Positions 33,525-45,900 of a DNA stretch of 64,000 nt are shown here, in pieces. The notes beneath the pieces were generated by a model. That model was not told the origin of the DNA. It searched no databases and saw only the letters and a program-made list of their open reading frames with translations. The DNA is taken from assembly GCA_023935145.1 (NCBI GenBank), contig CM043700.1, positions 70,011,120-70,075,119 on the forward strand, written 5' to 3'. The translations under genes were made by a program, and so were the position numbers. How positions within the stretch are numbered: the stretch's first letter is position 1; each line of letters begins with the position of its first letter. The stretch comes from Bretschneidera sinensis (lineage: Eukaryota; Streptophyta; Magnoliopsida; Brassicales; Akaniaceae).

Positions 33525-33908
33525 CTTACTTGCTTCATTTGCTTTATATTTAGTGTTTTTATTCTTGGGTTGCGCATTATGTCTTACAAAAACACGATCT
33601 CAGTATAAGGAAGAGCAACAGGGAGCTCAAGAATTTGCTCAAGAATATTCATGTCTTTCACAGTCGTTTTTAGCAACACAAATTCCTTACAGATATGTTA
33701 TACTTACGGTGGAACTTTGACTCCACAAAAAAAATTGGACCCTGACTAGCATAAACAATTGTCCAACGAAAGAACAGCTGAGGACAACTATTTATTTACT
33801 AGTAGCTCAATACAGGTACTCAATAAAATCATAATTCTCACAACAGCTAATGGAACATGACCTCCACAAGAAAAAATAAAGAGGCACTAGAGAAAATGAC
33901 ATGAAGGA
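33525..33908. other. 3' flank of the carrier gene
   Basis: No separate gene. On the minus strand this is the 3' UTR side of the ADP,ATP carrier gene; AATAAA (complement of 33791-33796) lies about 115 bp after the stop and is a candidate polyadenylation signal. An open frame across the MITE edge (33496-33720) has no family signature. Confidence 0.45.
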
Positions 33909-36900
33909 TCAGGATTGCTCAATGCCAGCATTTGACTTTCCTTTCTCCCGATTTTCCTCCACGATTCTCTGAAACTCTTTCTCACTTGCCGCAATCAACC
34001 GTTTAACAATGTCAAAGGTGGTAAGCCTAATGCTGCAGTAAATGAAAGGAGGAAGAATGCATCAGGAAATGAACGTAAGAAAATTACACGTGAAACTTCA
34101 TATTCATCATTCATGAAAGAAAAACAATTCATTTATTCTGCAAGTTTGCTCAGCATTCACCACATCAACACTTGGCACAGAGATAATCCCAAGTGTGGAA
34201 CCATGACAGAAACTGATGGCAGAAACTTTAATCTACCTAAATCCATAACATAAAAATTATGAACTCTAAAGATACAAGACCGAAGTACAGAACAAGCACA
34301 AAGAGATTGTTGCATGTTGAAGGCATATCCAAAATTCCTCATCATCCTCAAAGATGCATCAACAATGTCAGTTAAATAACAAGACGCAAATAATGAGGCT
34401 TCAGAACACAATTGAATCGTCTTGCAAACTCTTGCAAAAAATCATAAAGGTATTCTGAACCGAGATAATTGACAAAATATTATGAATCTGACCTTCAAAC
34501 CAAAAAAGACACTGTATATAAGGAACTCTACAGATTAAAATCAAAATAATGCAATAATAATAAAAGTAGACCTGCTGTTTGGTAGATTTTTTAAAGCATT
34601 GGGTACAAAACCCCTATACAAGCCTACAAATCCATCACGTTCAATAATACCTGCATCAATGAGGACAAATCAGGAACAGTAAATTTTGCCAAGGAGTCAG
34701 AAATTGAACTTACTAACATCTTATGCTGATATGGTGTGTTGTGTGGTAGATTCATGTTTATAAATGATGGTAACAATATGCAATACCATCAACTTACCCG
34801 GAAAGGCATCCAAAACCGATTTGTATGGTGTACCCCTCATCTGCATTTGTCTTCTAACAGTATCCAAAGGATAGCATGTGAGTGTGGCAATGGCAGCCGA
34901 CACCACAGCTGTAAGTAGAGATGCTTGTGACTTCTGTCGATATTTCTCTGGCAAAGACTTCTTGACCCTGTTATTTACAGAGCAGAAACAATGTTTAATA
35001 TACAGAGAATCAGTTTGTATTCTCCTTCAGCATACCCATAGAACGGATTTAATGGACTCACAAATCAAAAATGCAAAAGTTCACAGCAATATAAGGTGCT
35101 ATTCCCAGAAGAGAGGGCCCAAGTCCATAATAAAAGGATGCGACTCCTTCCTCTCTTAACATGTTTAATGCAACCTGGAAGCAACACATCAAGATGCATC
35201 TTTAAATAAAGAAATCATATTTTCATATCTCAAAATTAAAGTGGGTCTATCATACCTCAGACATGGTTCGATACCCTGGTTCAACTGCCAAGCGTAATCT
35301 CAGGACATCTAAAGGGTATGTTATCTACAGAAGATAACAGTAAAAATATCAAAAACCCAAAAGAACATAAACACAAGCTTACCAATCGCTATAGAAATCC
35401 AAAAACTAGATATAACTCACCAAGAGAAGTTCATTTGCCCGCACACCACATTTTACATTACTTGAAAAGGAGTCCAGGCAGAGGGGTTTTTTTAAAAGGA
35501 ACTCAGGATTGGTCTTGGAAGCATACACAAATGCTGACTATTCTGAATCAGTAGTGAACAGAAGGTCAACATCTAGCTATTGTACTTTCATTGGAGGAAA
35601 TCTGGTGACATGGAGAAGTAAGAAGCTGAGTGTGGTAGCAAGATCAAGTGCAAAAGCAGAGTTTCAGAGTAATGGCATTAGGCATTTGTGAGCTACTTTG
35701 GTTGAAGATTATTTTGGATGATTTGAAGATCAAGAGGAGTGGACCAATGCGACTTTATTGTGATAACAAGTCAGCTATCAGTATTGCACATAATCCTGTG
35801 CAGCATGATAGAACAAAGCATATTGAAGTTGATAGGAATTTTATTAAAGAAAAGTTGGAGAGTGGACTGGTTTGTACTCCTTATGTCTCGACTACAGAAC
35901 AATTGGCTGACATACTAACTAAAGGGCTAAGCAGCAAGGTCTTTCAAGGAATAATTTCCAAGCTGGAATGCAGAATACTTATTCACCAACTTGAGGGGGA
36001 GTGTTGGGATTGTTAGAGAAATTCTTGGATGTAGTTAGGAGAATTAGTCAAAGGTTTTGTTTTATAAATATCTTTTGTAAAATATATGGTTGTCTACTTT
36101 CTAGGATCTACAGTTAGGGTATTCCTACTTTCTAGGATCTATAACTTCTTGACTATGTGTATTTAAACCCTACGAGACTATATCTTTTGGAGAGACTTAA
36201 AAGATATTCGTTCACATGGTATCAAAGCACCATCCTTAAATTTTATTTATTTTACTGACCTTTATTGCCGTCACACCCTACAGAGCTGTAATTTTCGATT
36301 GAAGCCTTCATTGCTTCAAATTTTCTTTGTTTTGTTCTCTCTGTTATTGCTCTTTTTTCTTTCTTCTTAATTTACTGACACAATGTCAGGAAAAGAGACA
36401 GAAAAATCGAAAACTCAAGCTGAATCTGCTCCAGTTAGTCAGGTTTCAAATGAGCTGCAAAATATCCAAATAGCTTAACAAGGAAGAATTATTTGAAGTG
36501 GTCCCAACTTGTTAGAACTTTCCTCAAAGGAAAAGGGAAGCTAAGCCACTTGCTAGGAACAGGTCCTCAAAAGGATGAAACTGGTTTTCAGGCCTGGGAT
36601 GAGGACTCTATGGTGATGTCTTGGCTATGGAATTCGATGGAGCTAGAGATCAGTGAAACTTGTATGTTCTTGCCTACCGCAAAGGATATTTGGAAGTCTG
36701 TCCAGCAGACTTATTCAAAAGTGAATGATGCAGCACAAGTGTATGATGTTAAGATTAAAACTTCAGCTCCAAAACAGGGTAATAAAGTGTTATGGAGTAT
36801 GCAAACTTTATGAAAAATCTATAGCAGGAAATGGACCATTAAAGGTGCATTGAGATGAAATGGAGTTCAGATGCAGCTGCCCTGAAGAAACTCATAGAAA

Positions 36901-39900
36901 AATATCGAGTCTATGATTTTTTGGCAGAGTTAAATGCTGAATTTGACCAGGTCAGGGTGCAAATCCTTGGGAAGGAGGAGCTGCCATCTTTAAATGAGAC
37001 TATTTCTATGGTTAGAACAGAAGAGAGCAGATGAGGGCTAATGCTTGAGGCGCTGTCATCTGAGGGATCGGCTATGCTTTCTGATGGAGAGAAAAGCTCA
37101 ACATGGATCAAACTGCACAGCCTAATTTCAAGAAATTAGAGCAGCCAAGGAGCTCAAACCGAGAACACTTGTGGTGTACCTACTGCAATAAGTCCAGATA
37201 TACAAAGGACACTTGCTAGAAGTTACATGGAAAACCACCCAGCCGAGATTGGAATTGTAAAGGAGGACATGATAGGAACTCAAACCAGGCACATCTTGCA
37301 TAGGTTCAGAACTCTCATGGAAAAACTCAGGTAATAAATGAATTTAAGCGGGAAGAGATAGAGAAATTACGCAGCTGGTTGGGCTCTCTAGCAGAAGAAA
37401 AAGGAACTGGGACTTGCTCCTTGGTATAGGCCGGTAAGTCGTCTAATTCTCAAGGATTTAATGTCTCGAATAAGTCTTTTTCTAACTCCTTGGTCATTGA
37501 CTTAGGAGCAACTGACCACATGACACACTCTGTACGCCTTTTCAATACCTATAATTTGTGTCATGGTAATAGGAAGATATCTGCAGCTGATGGTTCATAT
37601 ACTACTATTGCTGGTATAGGGAATTGTTGAGAGTCCTAATTAGGTTGTTGAGAGTCCTAATTAGGTTTCTTATTATGTGTCATAGTAGGTTTCCTAAATC
37701 TTATCTATTTTATATCTATCTTATTTAATTATGTCACTTAGTCCTATTAGGTGTGATATTCATAAATCTATATATACGACTATTGAATTGTATTCAGAAA
37801 ATCAATAATACATAATTCTTTTCAATTCTTTTTGTTAACATGGTATCAGAGCTTTAGGTTTTTTTTTTTTTTTTTGGGAAATTCCAAAGCCTTCATCGCT
37901 TCATCTGTTTTGGCCTTCATAACCGACCATATCTGGTTTGGCTTTCATAGCCGACCATACCTCTGGCCTTTATCACCAATTTTTTCTACCCTCTAATCTT
38001 GCCTTCTTCTCCATCATTAACCCACCATGGCTGAAAACACCACTCTGTCCACAGAAGTTCTCAATCATTCGACTTCAGGTGATCTGCAGAATATTCAAGC
38101 ACCAGATAGCCAGGATACTCTCTGGTGCACTTATTGTAAGAAACCGAGACACACCAGATAGAGGTGCTGGAAACTGAATGGAAAACCACCGAGTAAGGAA
38201 TGAGGATACCAAGGAGGATAGCAATGTAATCTGGGACAGCAGCGTAACCAGTCCTATTTCACCATGAATTAACCAGGTTCAGACCAGGGTATGCTTAATA
38301 TAGAGGAGGTAGAGAAGCTAAAAGGACTTATGGGATCGTTGAAAAAACCTAGTGGTTCATGCTCTCTTGCATTCTCAGGTAAGTTCTCATTTTCTCAAGG
38401 ATTAAATGTCTCAAATGAAACTATCAGGAATTTATGGGTCATTGGCTCAGGAGCCACAGACCATATAACTCGTTCTTCACTAAATTTTAGCACCTGCTCT
38501 TCATGTCCTAGCAATCGAAAAATAACAGTTGCTGATGGTTCTTTAACTACTATGGCTGGTCCAGGAGATATTCATATCAGTCGTTCTCTTACTTTAAAAA
38601 ATGTTCTTCATGTCCCAAAGTTGTCCACCAACTTAATATCCATTCAAAAACTCACATGCTATGAATTGTAGTGCACTTTTCAATCCTTCTCAATGTGTTT
38701 TTCAAGACCAGGTTTCGAGGAAGAAGATTGGAGTTGCTAAGGAGAGAAACAGGCTTTACTATCTTGACGAACCAAGCAAGTCATATATGGTCAGGAATAA
38801 TTTATCTCTATCATTTCTATCATCATCCAATAAAGACACCATTTGGCTCCACCATTTTAGAGTGCATCCATATTTTGGAATCTTGAAAACTATGTTTCCT
38901 ACTTTGTTTAGAGGTCTAGGTGCTGAACAATTTCATTGTGATGTATGTGAGTTTGCGAAACACAAACGTGTACTTTTTTCCAATTAGCAATAATAAAAGC
39001 TCAGTTCCGTTTTATTTGATTCACAATGATATATGGGGACCCTCTACGGTTCCAAATGTGTCTCATTTTCATTGGTTTGTCTCTTTCATCGACGATTGTA
39101 CTAGGGTTTCTTGGATTTTTCTTCTTAAACATAAATCAAATGTAAGCAGTGTACTCCCGAGCTTCCACAACATGATTCAAAACCAATTTGGGGTAAAAAT
39201 CAAAAGATTCCGATCAGACAATGCAAGGGATTATTTTAATCAAGTTCTATCTCCATATTTTCAAAAAGAGAGAATCATCCATGAATCCTCTTACATTGAT
39301 ACTCCACAACAAAACGGAGTGGCAGAGAGGAAAAATGGTCACTTGTTAGCTACAACCCGAGCCCTTCTCTTTCACTATAATGTTCCAAAACACTATTGAG
39401 AGGAAGTCGTACTCACAACTGCTTATATGATTAATCGTCTACCTTCTCGGGTGCTAGGGTTTAAGTCACCAATGAAAACAATGTCCCAATTCTATCCCGA
39501 CCTTCATACAACAAATAACTTCACTCCAAGAATCTTCGGTTGCACTGCTTTTGTCCACCATGTTCATAGTCGAAACAAAGGAAAATTAGATCCAATGGCT
39601 CTTAAGTGTGTGTTTGTAGGTTATTCGTCCACCCAGAAATGATACAAATGCCACCATCCACTTACACATAAATTCTTTGTCTCCATAGATGTCACTTTTG
39701 AGGAAACAAAACCATACTTTAACCAACCTTATCTTCAAGGGGAGACTTCATTTAGTGAAGAAAATGATAGAGATCTGTTTCTGCTTGATCTACCTACTCG
39801 TGAGTCAGTTGTGTCCACTGGATCAGCCCCATCTGATCTAATTCCAGCTGAACCAGCTCCAACTGACCCATCTGTATCGACCGAACCATTCCAGCCGGTA

Positions 39901-42900
39901 TCAACACCCACACTCGCCCACACTGGACCCATGACAGAGCATAATGAACGTCATGATTCTATGCGATTTGTGCAAGCTTATTCAAGGAGAAGAGACTCGA
40001 ATCCTAATCCCATGCAAGTCCAAGCTTCAAGTCCTAATCCTGAGAATGAGGTAAATACAATTTCTAACCAATCTCAATTAACACCAGACCATGATCTCCC
40101 AATTGCTATTAGGAAAGGCACAAGAGAATACACAAAACACCCATTGTATCCTTTGGGAAAATTCGTCTCTTTTGAGAAATTCTCACCGTCACATAGGACA
40201 TTTATAGTCAGTCTAAACTCTATTCATATTTCTGATACTTTATCTGAGGCATTATCTAATGAGAATTGGAGAAATGCCATGAGTGAAGAAATGCAGGCAC
40301 TAGAGAAGAACTGGACGTGAGAAATAGTTGACTTACCACCTGGAAAGAAGGTTATAGGCTGCATGTGGGTGTTTACCGTAAAATATAAGTCAGATGGCTC
40401 TCTTGAAAGATACAACGCCAGATTCGTGGCGAAAGGATACACGCAGACCTATGGTGTGGACTATTAAGAGACATTTGCTCCAGTAGCTAAGATGAACACG
40501 GTGAGAGTTTTGTTGTCACTGGCTGCTAATTCAACTGGTATTTGGAGCAATTTGATGTAAAAAATGCATTTCTTCACAGAGAATTAGAAGAGGAGATATA
40601 CATGGACATTCCTCCAGGATATGAGCAACAACTGAGAGGCAACAAAGTCTGCAAGCTAAGGAAGGCGCTCTACGGCCTAAAACAATCTCCACGAGCTTGG
40701 TTCGGAAGATTCACCAAAGTGATGCTAGCCACCGGATACAAGCAAAGTCAGGAAGATCATACACTCTTCATAAAACACTCGAATGCAAGGGGAGTAACGG
40801 CCCTTTTGGTGTACGTCGATGACATAATAGTCACAGGAAATGATGAGAAGGAGAAGGAAGCTCTACGAAGATGTCTTGTCAGTGAATTTGAGATAAAAGA
40901 ACTTAGGAGATTGAAATACTTTCTAGGAATTGAACTAGCTCATTCTAGAGAATGAATCTTTATCTCACAACAGAAATATGTGACTGATCTCCTTAAGGAA
41001 ACAGGAAAGTCGGCATGTAAACCAATTTCCACACCGATTGAACAAAATCATAGATTTGGAGAAGCAAAAGATGATCCAGCCGTGGACAAGGAGAGGTACC
41101 AGAGACTGGATGGGAAGCTCATATACCTTGCCCACACATGGCCAAACATTGCTTATGCCGTGAGTGTTGTCAGCCAATTTATGCACAACCCGAGAAAAGT
41201 TCATCTACAAGCTGTCCATCGCATACTACATTACCTAAAGGCTAATCCAGGACAAGGGATTCTATTTTAGAAGAAACACAGGGTTAGTCCTTGAGACGTA
41301 TACAGATGCTGACTATGCAGATTCATCGGTGGATAGAAGGTCCACGACAGGCTATTGCACTTTCCTAGGAAGCAATCTTGTAACATGGATGAGTAAAAAG
41401 CAAAATATAGTGGCAAGATCAAGTGCTGAAGCAGAATTTAGGGCGATGGTGCAAGGAGTTTGTGAATTACTGTGGCTCAAAATAATTCTAGAAGACTTAA
41501 AGATTAAGTGGGATGGACCTATGAGGCTATTTTGTGACAACAAGTCGGCTATCAATATCGCTCATAATCTAGTTCAGCATGACCAGACAAAGCATATTGA
41601 GGTAGATAGACATTTCATAAAAGAGAAGCTAAACAGCGGATTAATCTGCACACCGTATGTCCCAACAAACAATTAACTTGCTGATGTACTTACAAAAGGA
41701 CTGAACAATAAAGCATTCCAATGACTTATATGCAAGCTGGGAATGAAGGATGCATATTCACCAGCTTGAGGGGGAGTGTTGAGAGTCCTAATTAGATTTC
41801 CTATTATGTGTCATAGTAAGCTTCCTAAATTTTACCTATTTTATATCTATCTTATCTAATTATCTCTCTTAGTCCTTTTAGGTTTGATAGTCATAAGTCT
41901 ATATAGATGATTGTTGAATTGTATTCAGAAAATCAATAATACATAAATTTTTTTCAATTCTTTTTGTTAACAGGAATATCGAAATTCGTCCTTCATTTGT
42001 GCTTAAAGATGTCTTACATGTCCCTAAGTTGTCTACAAACCTGTTATCCATAAATAGGCTTACTAATGACCTGAATTGTAAGGTGTTTTTTTCAGGACCA
42101 GGATTCAGGAAAGATGATTGGGCGTGCTAGGGAAAAAGATGGCTTGTATCATCTTGAGGTCACATGTAAACCAAGTGGCTTCACGTTTGATTTACCTAAG
42201 TTGTTGCTCACTGAGTCAACCACCAATAAAGATAGGGTCTAGCTTTATCATTATCGTTTTGGTCATTCTTCTTTTAGGACTTTACAAGTTATGTTTCCAG
42301 CTTTGGTTAAGGTACTTGATATTCAAACTTTTCACTGTGATGTTTGTCAGTTTGCTAAGCACAAACGCGCTTCATTTCCAATTAGTAATAAAAGGTGTTC
42401 AGAACCTTTTCATTTGATTCGTAGTGATATTTGGGGGCCTTCTAGAGTTCCTAATGTTTTTGGTGCAAAATGGTTTTTGTCTTTTATGGATGATTGTACT
42501 CATTATGGACACTACCCGAGCCCTATTGTTTCAGAATTTAGTTCCAAAATCCTATTGGGAGAGGCAGTTCTTGCTTCCATTTATCTCATAAACAGGTTCT
42601 TACTTCAATCGAAAATTACAGCTCTATAGGCTGTGACAACAATAAAGGCCAGTAAAATATATAAAATTTAAGGATGGTGCTCTGATACAGGAGCAAATGA
42701 AATTCTCTTAGTGAGTGCATAAACTAACTGACCATACTAACAGCATAAGCTATATCTGGCCTTGTGTGTAAGAGGTAAATCAACTTCCCAACTAGTCTCT
42801 GGTACATCTCTCGGTCCACTGCAATATCCTCAGGTGCCTCACCATGTTTCTGATTTGGATCAATAGGAACAACCGCTAGTTTACATCATAGTTTTCCTGT

Positions 42901-45900
42901 TTCTTTCAACAAATCTTTCATATATTTTTGCTGAGAAATGAATATACCTTACTGTGAATGTGCTACATCAATCCCTAGAAAATATTTCAATCTTCCCAAC
43001 TCCTTAATCTCAAACCCTTTGGCTATACAAACCTCCAATCTCTCCTTTTCTGTCTCATTATCACCAGTTATAATGATGTCATCAACGTATACATGGAGAA
43101 CAATTACCTTCCCTTCTTGAGAATGTTTAATAAACAAAGTATGATCGCCTTGATTTTGTTTGTATCCTGACTTCAACAGCACTTTTGCAAATCTCTCAAA
43201 CCACACCCTAGGAGACTATTTCAAACCATAAAGAGCTTTCCTTAATTTGCAAGCCTTGTTAGCTCCTAATGCTCCCCCATAACCTGGTGGTATTCTCATA
43301 TAAATTTCCTCTTCTAGATCGAACTGTTGAAGAGGCCAATCAAAGTTTGCAGCTAGAGATAACAATACTCTTACTGTATTCATCTTGGCCACAGGTGCAA
43401 AGGTCTCCTGATAATCAATGCCATAAGTCTGAGTATAACCCTTAGCTACTAACCTTGCCTTGTATCGTTCAAGAGTTCCATCAGCTCTATACTTCACTGT
43501 GAAGACCCATGTGCAACCAACTGGCTTTTTCTCCTTAGGCAGATCAACTATCTCCCATGTCCTGTTCTTTTCCAAAGCCTCCATTTCCACCTGCATAGCT
43601 TGTCTCCAATTCTCATTAGATAATGCCTCGGATAAGATGGTTGGAATTGGGATGGTGTTAAGACTCACAAGAAAGCTTTTATGAGATGGTGAAAACTTAT
43701 CAAAGCTTACAAAATTAGAGATAGGATAAAGGGGTTTTTTGGTACATTCACGGGTTCCTTTCCTAACAGCAACAGACAAATTTGAAGAGGGAAGAGTTAC
43801 CTTAGTACCAGTATTAGGAGCCGATGATGGAGCTTGTTGTGGTACAGATGACGACTTGTTTCTTCTTTAATACACCCGTGAGAACCTTGTAGCATCACGC
43901 CCTAAAATACTTGTAGTTGTATGTTGACTTAATGACTCAGTGTTTAGGTTATTTTGTTACTGTTTAGGTTCGGTTTCTGGGCTGGTTTAAGTTTCTGGGT
44001 TGGTTTCAGGACTAGTTGACACTGTTTCAGGTTCAGTAATTGATGTTGAAGAGGTTGAGACACCCGGAACTGAGGCAGGTAGGTCTAAAGGGTTGAAGTC
44101 TAAGGAAGTATCAAGCTTATCTTCCAATAAACTCTCCCCCTGAAGATAAGGCTTGGTGTAAAATGGCTTGGTTTCATAAAAGGTAACATCAACTGATACA
44201 TAAAATTTTTGTGTAGATGGATGATAACAGTTATAACCTTTTTGTGTGGATGAATATCCAACAAAAATGCACTTAATGGCTCTAAGGTCTAACTTACTTC
44301 TAAGAGAGCTATGGATGTGAACAAAGGAGGTGCAGCCAAACACTCTAGGTGGTGTAGAACTAGAAGTATTAAAGTTTGGAAAAAACTGTGTGATAAGAGA
44401 TATTGGTGATTGAGAATCAAGGACTGAAGTAACCAACCTGTTTATGAGATAAATGGAAGTAAGAACTGCCTCCCCTTAATAGGATTTTGGAACTGAATTC
44501 TAAAACAATGAGTCCATTTTTCCTTTCTGCCACCTCATTTTGTTGGGGTGTGGAAACACATGAAGACTCATGAATGATTCCGTCCTTTAGAAAATATGGT
44601 GATAAGGTGTGATTAAAATAATCAGTGGCATTATCAAAACGAAATCTTTTTATTTTCACACCAAATTGATTTTGAACCATTGCATGGAAAATAGGAAACA
44701 CACTACTCACATCAGATTTCTGCTTTAGAAGTTATACCCATGAAACTCGAGTACAATCATCCATAAAAGACAAACCATTTTGCACTAGAAACATTAGGAA
44801 CTTTAGAAGGGCCCCAAATATCACTATGAATCAAATGAAAAGGTTCTAAACACCTTTTATTACTAACTGGAAATGATGTGCGTTTGTGCTTAGCAAACTG
44901 ACAAACATCACAATGAAAAGTTTGAATAGCAAGTCCCTTAAACAAAGCTGGAAACATAACTTGTAAAGTTCTAAAAGAAGAATGACCAAAACGATTATGA
45001 TAAAGCCAGACCCCGTCTTTATTGGTGGTTGACTCCGTGGGCAACAACTTAGGTAAATCAAACGTGAAGCAACTTGGTTTACAGGTGGCCTCGAGATGAT
45101 ACAAGCCATCTTTTTCCCTAGCACGCCCAATCATCTTCCTCGAATCCTGGTCCTGAAACGCACAATAAGGAGGATAAAAAACCACCTTACAATTCAGATC
45201 ATTAGTAAGCCTATGGATGGATAACAGGTTTGTAGACAACTTAGGGATATGTAAGACATCTTTAAGCACAAATGAAGGACGAATTCGATATTCCCTATAC
45301 CAGCAACAATAGTATATGAACCATCAGCTAAAGATATCTTCCTATTACCAGGACACAAATTATAGGTACTGAAAAGACGTGCAAAGTGTCATGTGGTCGG
45401 TTGCTCTTGAGTGAATGACCCAAGAGTTAGAAAAAGACTTATCCGAGACTTTCAATCCTTGAGAGTTAGACGACTTACCTGCCTGTACCAAGGAGCAAGT
45501 CCTAGCTGCCTTTCTTCTGCTAGAGAACCCAACAAGCTGCGTAATTTTTCTATCTCTTCCCGCTTAAACTCATATGTCACCTAAGTTTTTCCATGAGAGT
45601 TCTGCAAGATGTGCCTGGTTTGAGTTCCTATCATGTCCTCCTTTACGATTCCAATCTCGACTAGGTGGTTTTCCATGTAACTTCCAGCAAGTGTCCTTTG
45701 TATGCCTGGACTTATTGCAGTAGGTACACAAGTGTTCTCAGTTTGAACTCTTTGCCTGCTTTAATTTCTTGAAATTAGGTTGTGCATTTTGATCCATGCT
45801 CAGCTTTTTCTCTCCATCAGAAAGCATAGCCGATCCCTCAGATGACAGCACCTCAAGCATTACCCTCTATTCTAACCATAGAAATAGTCTCATTTAAAGA

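Larger units (their letters stand above)
36217..42604 (+). pseudogene. copia fragment D: leader, gag, protease and partial integrase, split by element C
   Basis: The gag starts [19 protein letters not shown] at about 36383 and has several stops. The protease-type segment ([20 protein letters not shown]) precedes the insertion of element C at 37624. After C it resumes exactly in frame: [20 protein letters not shown], then the GAG-pre-integrase [13 protein letters not shown] and the zinc-binding [14 protein letters not shown], then [16 protein letters not shown] and FMDDCTH. About 210 bp of integrase core are deleted after that, and the fragment ends after ASIYLINRF at about 42604. Confidence 0.8.

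Noticed and set aside
33496..33720. 74-codon hydrophobic open frame
   Set aside because: It straddles the MITE end and its target duplication, so it cannot be an old conserved gene, and no family signature was seen.
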